A DNA stretch of 64,000 nucleotides, taken from Mangifera indica. Taxonomy: Eukaryota; Streptophyta; Magnoliopsida; Sapindales; Anacardiaceae. The notes beneath the pieces are model-generated. The model was not told the origin of the DNA. It did not search any database and worked only from the letters and a program-made list of their open reading frames with translations. The stretch covers positions 6,983,488 to 7,047,487 of the forward strand of contig NC_058140.1 of NCBI RefSeq assembly GCF_011075055.1. Reading direction: 5' to 3'. Position numbers and translations under genes: made by a program. Each line of letters starts with the position of its first letter. Positions within the stretch are counted from its first letter, which is position 1. This document shows positions 1 to 11,900 of this stretch, piece by piece.

Positions 1-943
1 CATTTGTCTTTTAATATTTTAAAAACATTATAATACCTATGTTCGTTTTTAAAAATAAAACTAATTTCTACCATAATATATAAAACTAAACAGGTGGTGG
101 GATAATACAAACTTGAGCATTGATAAATGGTCAATTTTTAGGGCTCTAATATGTTCATCAGAGCATTGCCCATATCCCAATCATACCCACATAAAAAAAA
201 TTGTGTTCTCGTAATTTTTTGGTTATGTATTGAAAAATTATGTTACAATTATTTCATATCTTTCACATGTTTTCAATATGAGATATGTTGAATTCCACTT
301 AGTTCTAATATGAGTCTTTTTTTTAGGACAAAATTCATATACGAGGGAGAAATGTAACACTTATAAGTATATCTAAAGGTAATTATGTCTTTTCTTTAAT
401 TATTTTGGTTGATATTACATGTATTTGGATCCATGTACAGTCATGCACCATAAGAACATATGCGCATGCATGAGCAAAGAGGGGCAAAAACATAATTTCA
501 CTTAAAAAGGGCAAAATTGACTAAATATGGTAAAAGGGACAACCGTGCATGGCAGAGCTGCATGTTGGTTCACTTATAATAAGAGGAATGCTTGTGTGTG
601 TTAGGACGCATGTGTTGGGTTTTCGAGTCATCAGTAAACAACAACGTAATGTAATTTAAAACTTTAAAATAAATAATCCCTAAAAACCTTGGCCAAGATA
701 CCCACTTTACACATATTACTCATGAATATGTATTAACAAACATAGGGTGTTAATGAGATTATACTTGCGTTAGATGACATCATTTTTCTTTACGTGGCAA
801 GGGATAATATGTTTCCAACCCTTAGGAGGCGATGTCTTGGTATCCATGCGAAGCACAAACTCAGAAAGAGACTAATAAGAAGGAGGCTAATTCAATCACA
901 AGAGGTTGTTAGAGTTATATGATTAAATGTGTATGTGTTTAAA
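1..943. other. Intergenic repeat remnants, no gene
   Basis: No coding sequence is recognisable. From about 354 to 560 there is a short family A LTR-like start (TGTAACACTTATAAG, then a 'gggcaaaa' stretch), matching the starts at 944 and 8948. From about 610 to 935 lies a segment that reappears in the same orientation near 57455-57730 (shared words include 'aacaaacatagggtgttaat' and 'cttggtatccatgc'); it is called family C here. The rest is unassigned AT-rich sequence. Confidence 0.5.
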
Positions 944-1560
944 GTGTAACACCCACAGGTATGCCCAAAGGTATTTTGGTCTTTTGGCCTTGTGTGTGAT
1001 TAATTATGTTTAAATATTCAAGCATTTTGAAAACCATGATGCATGACCATGTGGGGTGGTCACACACTTTTGTGTGTTATGGCAAGGGGCAAATTGTCTT
1101 TTTCCAAGCAATCTACGTAATTTGGCTAAATTTGGAAGACATCCATGACCATGAATCAATAATACATACCTGTGCATTGTCAGTGGTTTGAATTTTTGGA
1201 TAAGGAGCAAATTTGTGTGGATTTCAGAAATTGTCATTTTCGTGTAATGATATACACGACCATGTATGAACAATATATGTTTGTGTATTACTAATTACAA
1301 TGAAAATAAAAATGAATTCAGATGTGTTTTGACTCACATTCACAAACATTTTCATAAAACTGAGCATTGTGAAAGCCATTGGAGGTTCGTTTGGGGCATC
1401 CTTGTCATACAAAAAAGAGCTTGCAATCTATGAAAAGAGAGATAAGTAGGACTTTGCTTTAATTTTAGTTTTTTTTTCATAATCTGTTCTTGTTTTGATC
1501 ATTGTCAAAATTTGTTGAAGTTTATAGAATTATGTATGTGTAATCATATTTATTGTTGAA
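944..1560 (+). repeat. Family A LTR-like fragment
   Basis: The segment starts TGTAACACCCACAGG and is collinear with 8948-9155 plus 10663-11030. Shared landmarks in order are 'ttttggtcttttg', 'atgtggggtggtcacacac', 'aatttggctaa', 'ttggataaggagc' and an 'agagagataagtag' word. The same series is found on the minus strand from 14751 downward, where a polypurine tract precedes it, so the unit is probably an LTR. The copy is interrupted by the TA microsatellite and the gypsy element that follow. It has no coding capacity. Confidence 0.6.
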
Positions 1561-1593
1561 GTGAGTGTGTGAGTATGTGTGTGTGCATGTGTA

Positions 1594-1595
1594 TG

Positions 1596-1633
<38 letters not shown>

Positions 1634-1645
1634 TATACATATATG

Positions 1646-1683
<38 letters not shown>
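1594..1683. repeat. TA/CA microsatellite
   Basis: A run of TG, then TA dinucleotides with a few TATG and TACA interruptions. It continues on the other side of the gypsy element (6784-6825, TATACACACATATATATATG), so the retrotransposon landed inside it. The Tyr/Ile repeat reading frames here are translations of the microsatellite. Confidence 0.9.
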
Positions 1684-1691
<8 letters not shown>

Positions 1692-2056
1692 TCAGAAGGT
1701 CTGTGCAAGTGCCACCAAAAATCCAAAATATTCGACCATGGATTACACGACGTGATTGCGTTGCATGAGCCATGCAAGCAGTTATCAAGATTCGGCCATG
1801 AATTACATGATGTGATGCAAGCAGTTATCAAGAGCCATGCAAACAGTTATCAAGTAGTGGGAGAAGTAGTTATTAAACAGCCATGCAAGTAGTTATCAAG
1901 TAGTGGGAGAAGTAGTGGGAAAAATTGTTATGTTCTTTTTGTATTTAAATTCCTTTCAACAGATGTACAGTGTCATGATTTTTCGATATAAAAATTTGGG
2001 TTGTTCTCACCCTAAGTTGAACTCTATTTTATTGAAGCTTTGATTGGAACCTAACA
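1684..2056 (+). repeat. 5' LTR of the gypsy element
   Basis: Matches 6430-6783 from 'tcagaaggtctgtgcaag' to 'ttgattggaacctaaca'. The first few bases (expected TGATAAAC from the 3' LTR) are replaced by TA-rich sequence, so the exact start is an alignment estimate. The LTR carries internal near-repeats of about 22 bp built on 'gccatgcaagcagttatcaa'. It ends in CA, two bases before the primer-binding site. Confidence 0.85.
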
Positions 2057-2057
2057 T

Positions 2058-2069
2058 TGGTATCAGAGC
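2058..2069 (+). other. Primer-binding site, initiator tRNA-Met type
   Basis: TGGTATCAGAGC is the standard plant retrotransposon primer-binding site complementary to the 3' end of initiator tRNA-Met. It begins one base after the LTR terminus ...CCTAACA. Confidence 0.93.
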
Positions 2070-2077
2070 TTGGCACC

Positions 2078-3015
2078 ATGGCTACAAATAAAGAGCGGAT
2101 CGAACACCTCGAAATAGGACTTGGTGGACTGCAAGATAGTTTTTCCCATTTGGAACTCAGCGTCGCTGATAGGCTGCACAAGTTGGAGGATGCTATTAGC
2201 AAGATGTCTGAAGTTCTACTTTCTAAGCAAGAAACACCCACCAAAAGCACCAATGGTCGTTATAGGAACTCTTCCAGTGGCTATTTTCATGAGACAAGAG
2301 AGGGAACTCAGGATACAAATGAAGGGGGGTGACCTCTGTTCTCTTCCAAATTAGCCAAACTTGACTTTCCTAGATTCTCTGTTGACGACCCTACCGAATG
2401 CTTCACCAGAGTGGACCAATTCTTTGAATATCAAGGCACCCAAGAAATACAGAAAGTGTCATTGGCTTCCTTCCATCTAGAGGGGAAGCAAATCAGTGGT
2501 GACAATGGCTATGTCGGGCTTACACGGAAGAAGGCAAAGAAGTAACATAAGAACTATTCATCAAAGAACTATGGGCTCGGTTCGGTCCCACCGATTGTGA
2601 CGACTTTGATGAAGCTTTGTCTAAAATAAGACAAGTTGGCTCTTTACGCGAATACTAGAAAGAATTTGAGAGGTTAGGAAATCGGGTGTAAGGTTGGACA
2701 CAAAAGGCGTTGGTTGGAACATTTATGGGTGAACTCAAGGCTGAGATAGCTGAAGGAATTCGGATGTTCAAACCGAAATCCTTAAAGGAAGCAATCAGTC
2801 TTGCTCGAATGAAGGATGATCAAGTTAACTACCAGCGCAGATTCAATAAGCCATTTGCTCGGGCACTAGCTGACTCGTCTTCCTCAACACCAATCAAACC
2901 ATCAACTTGCATCAAACGATTGACTTGGGAAGATATGCAGAAATGACGGGCACAAGGACTGTGCTTCAATTATGACGAAAAGTTTGCACCAGGCCACAAG
3001 TGTCGCAACCCTCAA
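2078..3015 (+). pseudogene. Gypsy gag remnant
   Basis: The gag (capsid/nucleocapsid) part of the element. The chosen start is the ATG at 2078, nine bases after the primer-binding site (ATGGCTACAAATAAAG). The first part reads as an amphipathic coiled-coil-like N terminus (MATNKERIEHLEIGLGG...). After an in-frame TGA at 2330 the same frame continues into a typical gag domain (KLAKLDFPRFSVDDPTE...). A frameshift near 2485 and more stops follow; the capsid C terminus (MVGTFMGELKAEIAEGI) is readable from 2725. A nucleocapsid knuckle follows at about 2962-3006, CFNYDEKFAPGHKC, where the usual second cysteine is tyrosine. Gag packages the RNA and forms the particle; this copy cannot. Confidence 0.85.
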
Positions 3016-3021
3016 CTCCTT

Positions 3022-3291
3022 TTGCTAGAAGGTAGCGATGATCATTCGAATGATGAAGCAAATCTAGATGCTCAACCCGAAATATCTCTTCATGCTCTCT
3101 TGGGTTGGTCCACCTTTCAGACCATGCTGGTGATGGCAAAAATTGGACACCATGAAATAGTTATGCTTATTGATAGTGGTTCTACCCATAATTTCATTAG
3201 TGAGAAAGTGGCCAACGTGTTACAATTGCCAATAATTCCTACAAGGCCTTTTAGTGTAAAGGTGGCAAATGGAGAACCATTAAAATGTTAA
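3022..3291 (+). pseudogene. Gypsy aspartic protease remnant
   Basis: A short open segment carrying the retroviral-type aspartic protease signature: MLIDSGSTHNFISEK, with DSG at about 3172-3180. The protease cleaves the Gag-Pol polyprotein. The frame ends at a TAA (3289) inside the domain. The next segment up to about 3400 still reads as protease C terminus (LDLVLGIHWF) in another open stretch. Upstream it is separated from gag by the TGA at 2944. It is inactive as an open frame, but identity is secure from the motif and its place between nucleocapsid and reverse transcriptase. Confidence 0.85.
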
Positions 3292-3742
3292 GGGCAATTC
3301 GAAAATGTTTATGTTTTAATTCAGAGAATTACTTTTATCCTTACCCTTTATGCTTTACCATTAAGTGGATTGGATTTGGTGTTAGGTATCCATTGGTTTG
3401 AGTAATTGGGAACTATATCGTGCAATTGGAAACAATTGACGATAGAGTTCACGCTGGGGAATCAAACTCGCATTTTGCATGGCATCAACAACCAAGCGAT
3501 CCAGCCTATATCCATAAAAGCCATTTCCAAAGACATTCGTCATGGGAGCTCAGTATTTGCCTTGTGTTTTCAAGCCACAACACAACCATTATCATTATAA
3601 ATTCATTCCGAAATGCAACAATTATTGCAAGCATTTAAAGACATATTTTAGGAGCCTAAACAATTACCGCCTATTCAAGCAGTGGATCATCACATCAACC
3701 TGAAAGATGGGACCGAGCCCATTAATGTGAGACCATATAGGT

Positions 3743-4657
3743 ATGTTTACTTTCAGAAGGCTGAAATTGAAAAACAGGTTCAAGACATGTTATAGTTGGG
3801 ACTCATACGACCTAGTACTAGTCCTTTTTCATCCCTTATATTGTTGGAAAAAAAAAAGGACATGGCGATTTTGTACATACTATCGAGCACTTAGTGAAGT
3901 GACCATCAAAGATCGATTCCTTATTCCTACTGTGGATGATATGTTTGATGAACTCCATGGGGCTTCCTATTTCACCAAAGTTGATTTACGGGCGGGATTC
4001 CATCAAATACGAATTCATCCTCCATATATCCACAAAACAATGTTCTGTACTCATAACAGTTATGAATATTTAGTTATGCCCTTCGGTCTTTGCAATGCCC
4101 CATCCACCTTCCAAGCAGTTATGAATTCCATATTTTGTCTTTATCTTCAAAAATTTGTACTAGTTTTCTTTGATGACATTTTAATATATAGCCCCAATTG
4201 GAATCTGCACTTTGAACATGTTCAGAAAGCTTGCGAAATATTAAGGCACCATCAGTTTTATATTAAATTGAGCAAATGCGTTTTTGGTCAACAAAAGTTG
4301 GAATACTTGGGTCATATTGTGACTCCACAAGGAATTAAAGTGGATCAAGGTAAAATACAAGCTATGTTGAATTGGCCTATGCCTACTAATGTCTTTGAGT
4401 TACGTGGATTTTTAGGCCTTACAAGTTACTATCGAAAGTTTGTTTGTAATTACAGCGTCATCGCTCGGCCTCTCAAAAATCTCTTAAAAAAGGGGCAATT
4501 CGGGTGGACAGATGAAGCGGAACATGCATTTCAGAATCTTAAACAAGTTATGTCTACAACTCCAACACTAGCCATGTCAAATTTCACTGAACCCTTTATC
4601 ATTGAAACGGATGCATCCGATGATGGCATAGGCGCAGTTCTCACTCAACAAGGGTAA
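3743..4657 (+). pseudogene. Gypsy reverse transcriptase remnant
   Basis: The longest surviving frame of the element (304 codons). Typical gypsy reverse transcriptase blocks are seen in order: a degraded R-P-Y-R start, YRALSEVTIKDRFLIPTVDD, FTKVDLRAGFHQIRI, LVMPFGLCNAPSTFQAVMN, the catalytic FFDDILIYS at 4166-4192, and YLGHIVTPQGIKVDQGKI. The usual Y/F-V-D-D reads F-F-D-D, with both aspartates kept. The frame runs on into the start of RNase H (IETDASDDGIGAVL) before a TAA at 4655. Upstream it is out of frame with protease. Once an RNA-dependent DNA polymerase; now cut off from gag and integrase by stops. Confidence 0.92.
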
Positions 4658-4960
4658 CCGATTGCCTTCATGAGTAGAGCATTGGGAGCCACTAAACGGT
4701 TTTGGTCCACCTATGCCAAATAGATGCTAGCAATCATCCAAGCTGTACAAACTTGGTGACCTTACCTGCTGGGTTGTAAGTTTTACATCAAAACAGACCA
4801 CCAGAGCCTCAAGTACCTACTCGAACAACGTATTGCGACATCGAAGCAAGAAAAATGGGTTTCTAAATTGCTTGGCTATGACTATGAAATCACATATACA
4901 CCAGGCAAGGAAAACCACGCAGCTGACGCTTTATCACGAGTAGTGGGTAGCCCAAGCCTT
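4590..4960 (+). pseudogene. Gypsy RNase H remnant
   Basis: Reading continues from reverse transcriptase through IETDASDDGIGAVL, then after stops into FYIKTDHQSLKYLLEQR and the end of the domain, GYDYEITYTPGKENHAADAL. These are the standard gypsy RNase H blocks (TDAS, TDH-SLKYL, Y-PG-N-AD-LSR). In-frame stops occur at about 4655, 4720 and 4757. RNase H degrades the RNA strand of the replication hybrid. Confidence 0.85.
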
Positions 4961-5149
4961 GATGCACTCACCGTTTCTCGCACGCACATATGGGACATTA
5001 TCAAGACTACAACTACAACCTATCCCTACATGCAAAGACTCCGCTAGCAAGCACTCGACAACCCAGGTAATCCTTACGTATGGGGCAATAATTTGGTTTA
5101 TTATTATAATTGGGTCATCCTTCTTCCCCATTCAGATGTCGTCCATCAG

Positions 5150-6290
5150 TTGTTGTAAGAGTTTCATGATTCCACTTGGGCAGGCTATTCAAGTGTACTT
5201 CGTACGTATAAAAAATTAGCTCAGCAATTTTATTGGCCTACCATGTACAAAACAGTGAAGGAGTATGTTACTTCTTGCCAAATATGCCAACGCGTTAAGG
5301 TTGACACCTTGGAGTCCGCCGGACTCCTACAACCATTACCGATCCCATGTTATGTATGGGATGATATCACCATGGACTTTATCAACAGACTTCTACCTTT
5401 ACATGGCAAGCAAGCTATTCTGGTTGTCGTTGACAGACTAAGCAAATCGACACATTTTTTAACCTTGTCCCATCCATATATAGCAAAGATTGTAACCGAG
5501 AAATTTGTCAACGGAGTTGTTAAACTATATGGAATGCCATGGTCTATCATTAGTGATCGCGACCCTGTTTTCCTTAGCCATTTCTGACAGGAATTTTTTA
5601 AACTATCTGGAACGCAATTGAAAATGAGCTCGGCCTATCACCCTCAAACCAACAACTAGTCTGAAGTAGTGAATCATTGTATGGAACAATACCTTTGGTG
5701 TTTTGTTTATCATCAACCACGAAAATGGTATTCTTTCTTGCCTTGGGCTGAATTTTGGTACAACATCACCTATCATTCCTCCATAGGAATGACTCTTTTT
5801 CAAGCCCTTTACGGTCAACCACCACTAACGATTCCACCATATCATGAAGGAACCTATTCGGTAAATGAAGTGGATCAAAACCTGGTTACCCGAGATGCCT
5901 TACTAAAACAACTCAAGGATAATCTGCATGCTGCCAATAATCAGATGAAGCAATGGATTGATTCGAAGTGCAGAGATGTCAAGTTTCAAGTTGACGATCT
6001 GGTCTTTCTCAAGCTCAATCCTTATCATCAACATTCAGTGTTTAAGCGGGCCTCTCAGAAGCTTGCAAGTCGATTTTACGACCCATATCTAGTGGAAGAA
6101 CGAATAGGCACTGTAGCTTACAAGCTCCAGCTTCCTCCATGCTCTCGTATACATCCAGTTTTTCATGTGTCCATGCTCAAGAAACACGTGGGTGATACTA
6201 AGGTTATTAGTTCTGAAATGCCGCCTATTTCACCTGATGGTGACTTCATTTTGCAGCCCAAAACCATATTAGATACACATTAGATAAAAT
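5150..6290 (+). pseudogene. Gypsy integrase remnant
   Basis: The integrase is split over several open pieces. The zinc-binding part reads CQICQRVK at about 5278-5300, after YWPTMYKTVKEYV. The catalytic core follows: WDDITMDFINRLLP (first Asp), LVVVDRLSKSTHF, GMPWSIISDRDPVFLSHF (second Asp), a stop at 5585, then a core end where SAYHPQTNN replaces the usual SAYHPQTDGQSE, followed by another stop. The C-terminal part (5669-6283) has the conserved ALYGQPP motif, LVFLKLNPY and the PVFHVSMLKKHVG block. The DDE core would join element ends to target DNA; the two in-frame stops and the lost glycine/glutamate region make it inactive. Confidence 0.9.
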
Positions 6291-6502
6291 GTGCATCTAA
6301 ATTTATGGAAGAAGGTTTAGTTAAATGGAAACATTTTCCTGCTGAAGATGTTACCTGGGGAAATTCGCAGGAACTACAGACTCGCTTTTTGAACCTTGAG
6401 GATAAGGTTCCATTGAAAGGGGAGGGCAATGATAAACTCAGAAGGTCTGTGCAAGTGCCACACAAAAATCCAAAATATTCAGCCATGGATTACACGACGT
6501 GA
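6284..6502 (+). pseudogene. Integrase chromodomain-like tail running into the 3' LTR
   Basis: After a TAG in the preceding frame, the tail reads LVKWKHFPAEDVTW, a chromodomain-like block typical of chromovirus integrases, then a basic stretch ending in KNPKYSAMDYTT. The reading frame passes through the polypurine tract and about 70 bp into the 3' LTR before stopping, a known arrangement in plant chromoviruses. Such tails bind histone marks and steer integration. The assignment rests on the W-K-x-x-P-x-x-x-x-T-W spacing. Confidence 0.75.
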
Positions 6503-6783
6503 TTGCGTTGCATAGGCCATGCAAGCAGTTATCAAGAGCCATGCAAGCAGTTATCAAGTAGTAGGAGAAGTAGTTATTAAGCAGCCATGCAAGCAGTTAT
6601 CAAGTAGTGAGAGAAGTAGTTATTAACTAGTAGGAGAAGTAGTGGGAAAAACTGTTATGTTCTTTTTGTATTTAAATTCCTTTCAGTAGATGTACAGTGT
6701 CATGATTTTTCGATATAAAAATTTGGGTTGTTCTCACCCTAAGTTGAACTCTATTTTATTGAAGCTTTGATTGGGACCTAACA
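6430..6783 (+). repeat. 3' LTR of the gypsy element
   Basis: Begins TGATAAACTCAG directly after the polypurine tract AAAGGGGAGGGCAA and ends GGGACCTAACA. It differs from the 5' LTR by scattered substitutions and by indels in the internal 'gccatgcaagcagttatcaa' repeats, showing an old insertion. Confidence 0.88.
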
Positions 6784-8947
6784 TATACACACATATATAT
6801 ATGTATGTATGTATATAAGTGTTGAATTCTAGATGATTATTTTATATAGTATTTAGACTTTAGAATATGTCGATATGGAGAAGAATAAATGAGTAGCATT
6901 GAAGTGTGAATTTTTGTGCACTAATAACTGTTGGGATATCATAGACTATTTGATGAAAATGATGGTAAGAATTCTGGAAGAATTTAGAGCAAATTAGGCA
7001 TTTCTATTATGTGCTCTTAAGATATTGATTATAGGATTGTTATGAGTTTGGTTATAAATGTATAAAGATGGTTTATAAATGGCTTGGTTGTTAGTGGTGT
7101 GTGTATTTGTAATAACCCCCTTTAGAAGTATTGTCCTCTAGAGAAAAGAGTCACCAAATTTTCTAATTTGAGCATGCAGTTAGTTTAAAACATATAGATA
7201 AAACCACATTTATTAAGCTTTATAGAATTATTAAAATGCCTTTGATCAAAGCATCAATTGGAATCATACAAAAGATGTCTAAACCATAAAGCAAAAACTA
7301 GAAAGTCATAATATGTAGTCAAATACATTAATAGAGTTGAAATTAAATTGTCGAAGGAAAGTCTGAAAAGAAACTATAATGATGCAAATGCCCTCGAAAC
7401 TCTACGCCCTCTGACCACCACTTATCCTGCAGCCATCACAATCACCTATACCTTCACAAAGCAAAATATTGGAGTGAGTGATCAAACATTCAGTAAGTAG
7501 GAAACTATGCTGATAAATTTTTCTAAGATCCCCAAAATGCCCTTAAACTTGACCTATGATAACTTTATCATCTGGAGTCAGTGTCAAACTCCTTTGTGAA
7601 TGATAACAGGTCTTGTAAATTGACTTTGTGCTCATACTAAACTTTAGGGGTTGTTTAGGCTATATATCATATCTCTTGGGTCAAACTGTAACTATAATTG
7701 TATACTAGGCCGATCGATCTGGATCGAATGTAAGGATTTGACACCTTAGCTATGTGAGCTATCTTCTTATTTCATTACACCAGGACTATATCTCAATTGA
7801 GCTTTATTGTGAGTAAGTACCCTACACTACAGGCAGTGTAGGGAATATATACTCACGATGCCCCATCATAACGATCATATGATGTCTAGCATGCATGCAT
7901 CTCAAGCCTTAACTTACTTTGGCTAGTTTTTGCTTCCACCTAAAAATGTATCTCATGTAATTTTATGACTTAACTCTTAAGCATGTAGGGTACTACTGCG
8001 TACATGTAATCTCTGTACTATTATTTAGGATGACCATTAAATCTCTAGTGTAGTCCCTTATTCTCTTCTTTCTTCTGCCCTATACATATCAACGTGTATG
8101 TCTTAACACATGGGGGTGTGTCTTCTTACTTTACTCTCACATAACCACCTCGTCATGGTTTTTCCTTGTGTGCTATTATTCATAGATGTATGGGTGTGTA
8201 ACTTAACTAATACAAGCATGTGCCCGCTCAAATATTTATTTTACTTTCCTTTTTAAATTTATCTCAACTGTGTTGCTTTGTAGGGGTATTTTAGTCATTT
8301 TGCCCCTACACATGGTCACGCTAAAGCTAAGCATAGGAAGTTCATGTCACACTTGATCTATAACTGGTCAATGACGTCTAATATTCACTAGAACATCAAA
8401 CTAACTCAGCTTGAAATCTAGGATTCGTATACATGGTCATGTGTCTTATGCCACACAGACATGTAGCCATGTGGCAAGTCTAGAAAATGGATTAAAAGGC
8501 CTATTTTATACCTTCCCTTGGTCTCTACACATTCCTTTCAATACGAATTATACCGACATACTTACAATCTATAACAACATGCTTTTGAAATGTCTTTACC
8601 ACTCAATCAAGGTTAATATGATACCATTTTGAAACCTAATTAGAATAGTGTATAACGCTATAAATATATGAAACAACAACATCCACATTTAGATAATCAA
8701 AATAACCAAACTTCTCTTCCCAACATTGATTATTAGAAATGACCATAACAATATAGCTTATATCTTATCATGGCAGGGTTTTAATTGCTCAATGTTAGGG
8801 TTTGATCATTCAACACATGTCATATAACCAAAAGAGAAATAAATTATTAATATTCAAATGAATCATCATATTTTTTTCTTTTCTATTTCTAGTATTAATC
8901 ATTAGTATATGATCATAACCTTATCAAAGACACTCATTAAAGATAAT
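6784..8947. other. Repeat-rich stretch without a gene
   Basis: No conserved coding sequence is seen. From about 7117 to 8940 the minus strand resembles family A LTR sequence: it would end ...AAAGGGGGTTATTACA near 7117, similar to the A-copy end near 12610 (ACTAAAGAGAGATGTTATA). It contains GTGAGTGATCAAACATTCAG near 7472 on the plus strand and degenerate MULE/LTR-like words. Orientation and limits are uncertain. The 73-codon frame near 8411-8632 has no recognisable features. Confidence 0.4.
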
Positions 8948-11900
8948 GTAACACCCATAAGTACGTCTAAAAGTATTTTGGTCTTTTGACCTTATGTATA
9001 TTTGTTTGTGCTTAATTATATCTAAGTATGCAAAGCTATTGAAATCGTGATGCACGACAATGTGGGGTGGTCACACACTCGTGTGTATTGTGGCAAAGGG
9101 CAAAATAGTTTTTTTAGGCATTTTGTATAATTTGGCTAAGTTTGGAAGACATGCATGTTAGTGTATGCCTCTGGGAACCATTCATGTTGTCGATTCCAAG
9201 GCATTTTATCTCATACAGACACTTATTATAACTAATCAATAAAAGAAGTAGTCTTTTTATTTAGTGCATAAGTTGTTTCCTTTATAAGTTGTCTAGATGA
9301 CTCACTTAATATATAAACTGAGTTATCGAATTGTTCTATATAGACATGACATAACTTAGGCAATTATATCACATAATAGACATATTAAATACCTCCGTTG
9401 AATGCCTTGAGATGATATTAGTGCGGGTGACAATGATAGTCATGTTATTGGGGTATTGATATGGATACAAAATTAGAGAACTATTTTTCAAGCATAACCA
9501 ATAACAATAAGTCACATGGTCATTAAATCATAGTCAATGACTTATCATAAGATTGTACTAATGTACAAAGTAATCCTTTAACCTGAAAAGTGATGGTTGG
9601 ATTTGATACGGATATGCATGATTCATATGGTATATAACTATTAGGTTAACCACATCATGTACGAGAAACGATATTGGTCATGTGTTATTTGTATATGAAA
9701 ATGAATAATGATCAAGATGAGATCCATTAACTCAAAAGGTATTGGGTTTTAAATATCCACTAATATGATCTGGTTTTGAGTTCTAAAATGAATGTCTATA
9801 AATATTGGAAACAGAATATTTGGCCAAACTATAATGTAAGTCATGCGAAAGATGTTTATAATGATGCATTTTGAATATTTAAATAAATTATTTGTAAAAA
9901 ACCAAAATTAGGGCTTTGATGATCTATAAGTCCTGAAATTGATCTGGATTGGATAACAGAAGGATATTACCTACACGGAATGTACAATTGGAGATATTAG
10001 GTTCGATGGAGTATTTCTTCATCATGGTTTAAGGTCTATGACATATCACTAGATGTTTACCATAGTCATTGAGTTTTCAAATGCCTTTCAAATCATTTAA
10101 AAGTAAACTCATGGCTACACCATGGTGAACTTAAAGGGTTACACCAATAAACTAAGCTTTCTAGAATGAGGATTATTTATTCAGGTTTAGGTAGCACCTT
10201 CCGAAGAGTTATAAAAACCATATAAATGTTTTATGGATGCAAAAATGACATTTTAAAACTTAAAGTGTTAGTGAGATAGATTTTGGGTGGCTAAAGTATA
10301 TAGTTGATATACATCAACAAAAAGAGAATTTTAAAATTACAATTGAGCCACCATTATAAAAGCATGTCGTTTAGTTCACTTTAAACTAACCAAGTTCATA
10401 ATATACAAAATCTCTCTCACTAAGAAAAAAATCATTTCTCTCTCTTTATGTCTCTTGGCCAAGGTGAAGGAAAGGCTTAGGGTAGACTTTCTTTAGAGGC
10501 TAGTTTACTTGAGAGGCTCATCTATGATCCTATATCCTTATAGGAAGCAATCGAGTTGGTAAAAATTCTTAACTTTTCTCATTCTTTACATGCATGCTTG
10601 ATTCTTTCTCTCTTAAGCATTCATGTCTTCTTTGCATCTTCTTCTTTATCATTTTTCTTTTAATGCATGCCCATGTATAGAGGTATAAACACCTGTGTGT
10701 TATCAATGTGTTTGAATTTTGGATAAGGAGCGGTTTCATAGGAATTTCAAAAAATACTATTTTTATGTAATGACATACACAGTTGTATATGAATAGTACA
10801 CACTTGTGTATTACTAATTTTAGCAAAAATAAAAATGCATCTAGACATATTTTGGCTAACATACACATCATTTTCTCAAAAAACTAAGAGTCATGAGAGT
10901 GAGCTAAATTAGGGTTTAATCAAAAGGGAGTCATAAGTGATTCGTTGAGAGATGTCTTTGCCATGCCAAAATCTGTTGTTAATTTATGGAAGAGAGGTAA
11001 GTAAAATGTTTCTCTAGTTTAGATTTTGTAATAATCAAATCAAATTGACATGTTGATTGAACTTAATGATGACAATGCTAATTTTACATGTTAATGAGAA
11101 TCAAGAGAAGTGACCTTATGTGTGTGGTTGAATATCATGAAAATTTAGTACATACATTGATAGATTAAAGGTTGTCAAGGATAATAACTATGATTTATAA
11201 TGAATGATGTATAAAGCATGAGGTTTAACAGTGGATTAATGATGTGTTTATTGATTCATACTAATTCGGATGATAATTTTGTTATGTTTGTATTCAAAAG
11301 GATAATTTATTCATTGCACTATTATGATAATGGACTTTAATTGCATGATTGGTGATTTTTGTGTAAAATTTTGATACAGAAGGAGTAGTCTATTGTGTGT
11401 GTACTTGGTATGATAACGTTTATGAAGAATTAAATGTTGAAATTGGGATTAAATGGTTAGAAACATAGAGAAAAATAGTGAGCGAAATTTTGGAATATTG
11501 ACAACACACGACCATATGTCATGTGACATATGACTGTGTATATTTGAGGAAAATGTTTCCCATATGTGACGTGTATATATGTGTGTGCTAGAAGAGAGAA
11601 CACCCCATGTGTCAAAGACGCATTCCCTTGTACTTTTGGGAAAAATAAAATTTAAGGGTTTCAAATATAGGACCCTAATCGAAGCGAATCCAAGTCAAAA
11701 CACCAATGATGCATCATGAGATTTTATTACCAAGTTATGTGCGTGTGAGTTCTATTAAGCTTAGTGTAGAGTGGATTAGTCATTAGTTATGTGTCGCGTG
11801 ACTAGTCACCAAGCTTTGTGTAGTGTGACACATTACCAAGTAGTTTACAGTGTGATGTAGCCACTAAGCTGTGTACGATGTGGCAATGAAAGTAATAGGG

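Larger units (their letters stand above)
1684..6783 (+). mobile_element. Degenerate Ty3/gypsy chromovirus retrotransposon
   Basis: A full-length but inactive LTR retrotransposon of about 5.1 kb. It has two similar LTRs (1684-2056 and 6430-6783), a tRNA-Met primer-binding site directly after the 5' LTR, and gag, protease, reverse transcriptase, RNase H, integrase and a chromodomain-like tail in gypsy order. A purine-rich tract (6416-6429) precedes the 3' LTR. The coding region has many stop codons (for example 2330, 2944, 3289) and at least one frameshift near 2485, so it cannot make a full polyprotein. The flanks are TA microsatellite, so the expected 5-bp target duplication (right side TATAC) cannot be verified. 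The C-terminal tail places it among chromoviruses; the exact lineage was not determined. Confidence 0.93.

Noticed and set aside
1522..1892. Tyr/Ile-repeat frames on both strands
   Set aside because: They are translations of the TA/CA microsatellite and of LTR sequence, with no independent coding evidence.
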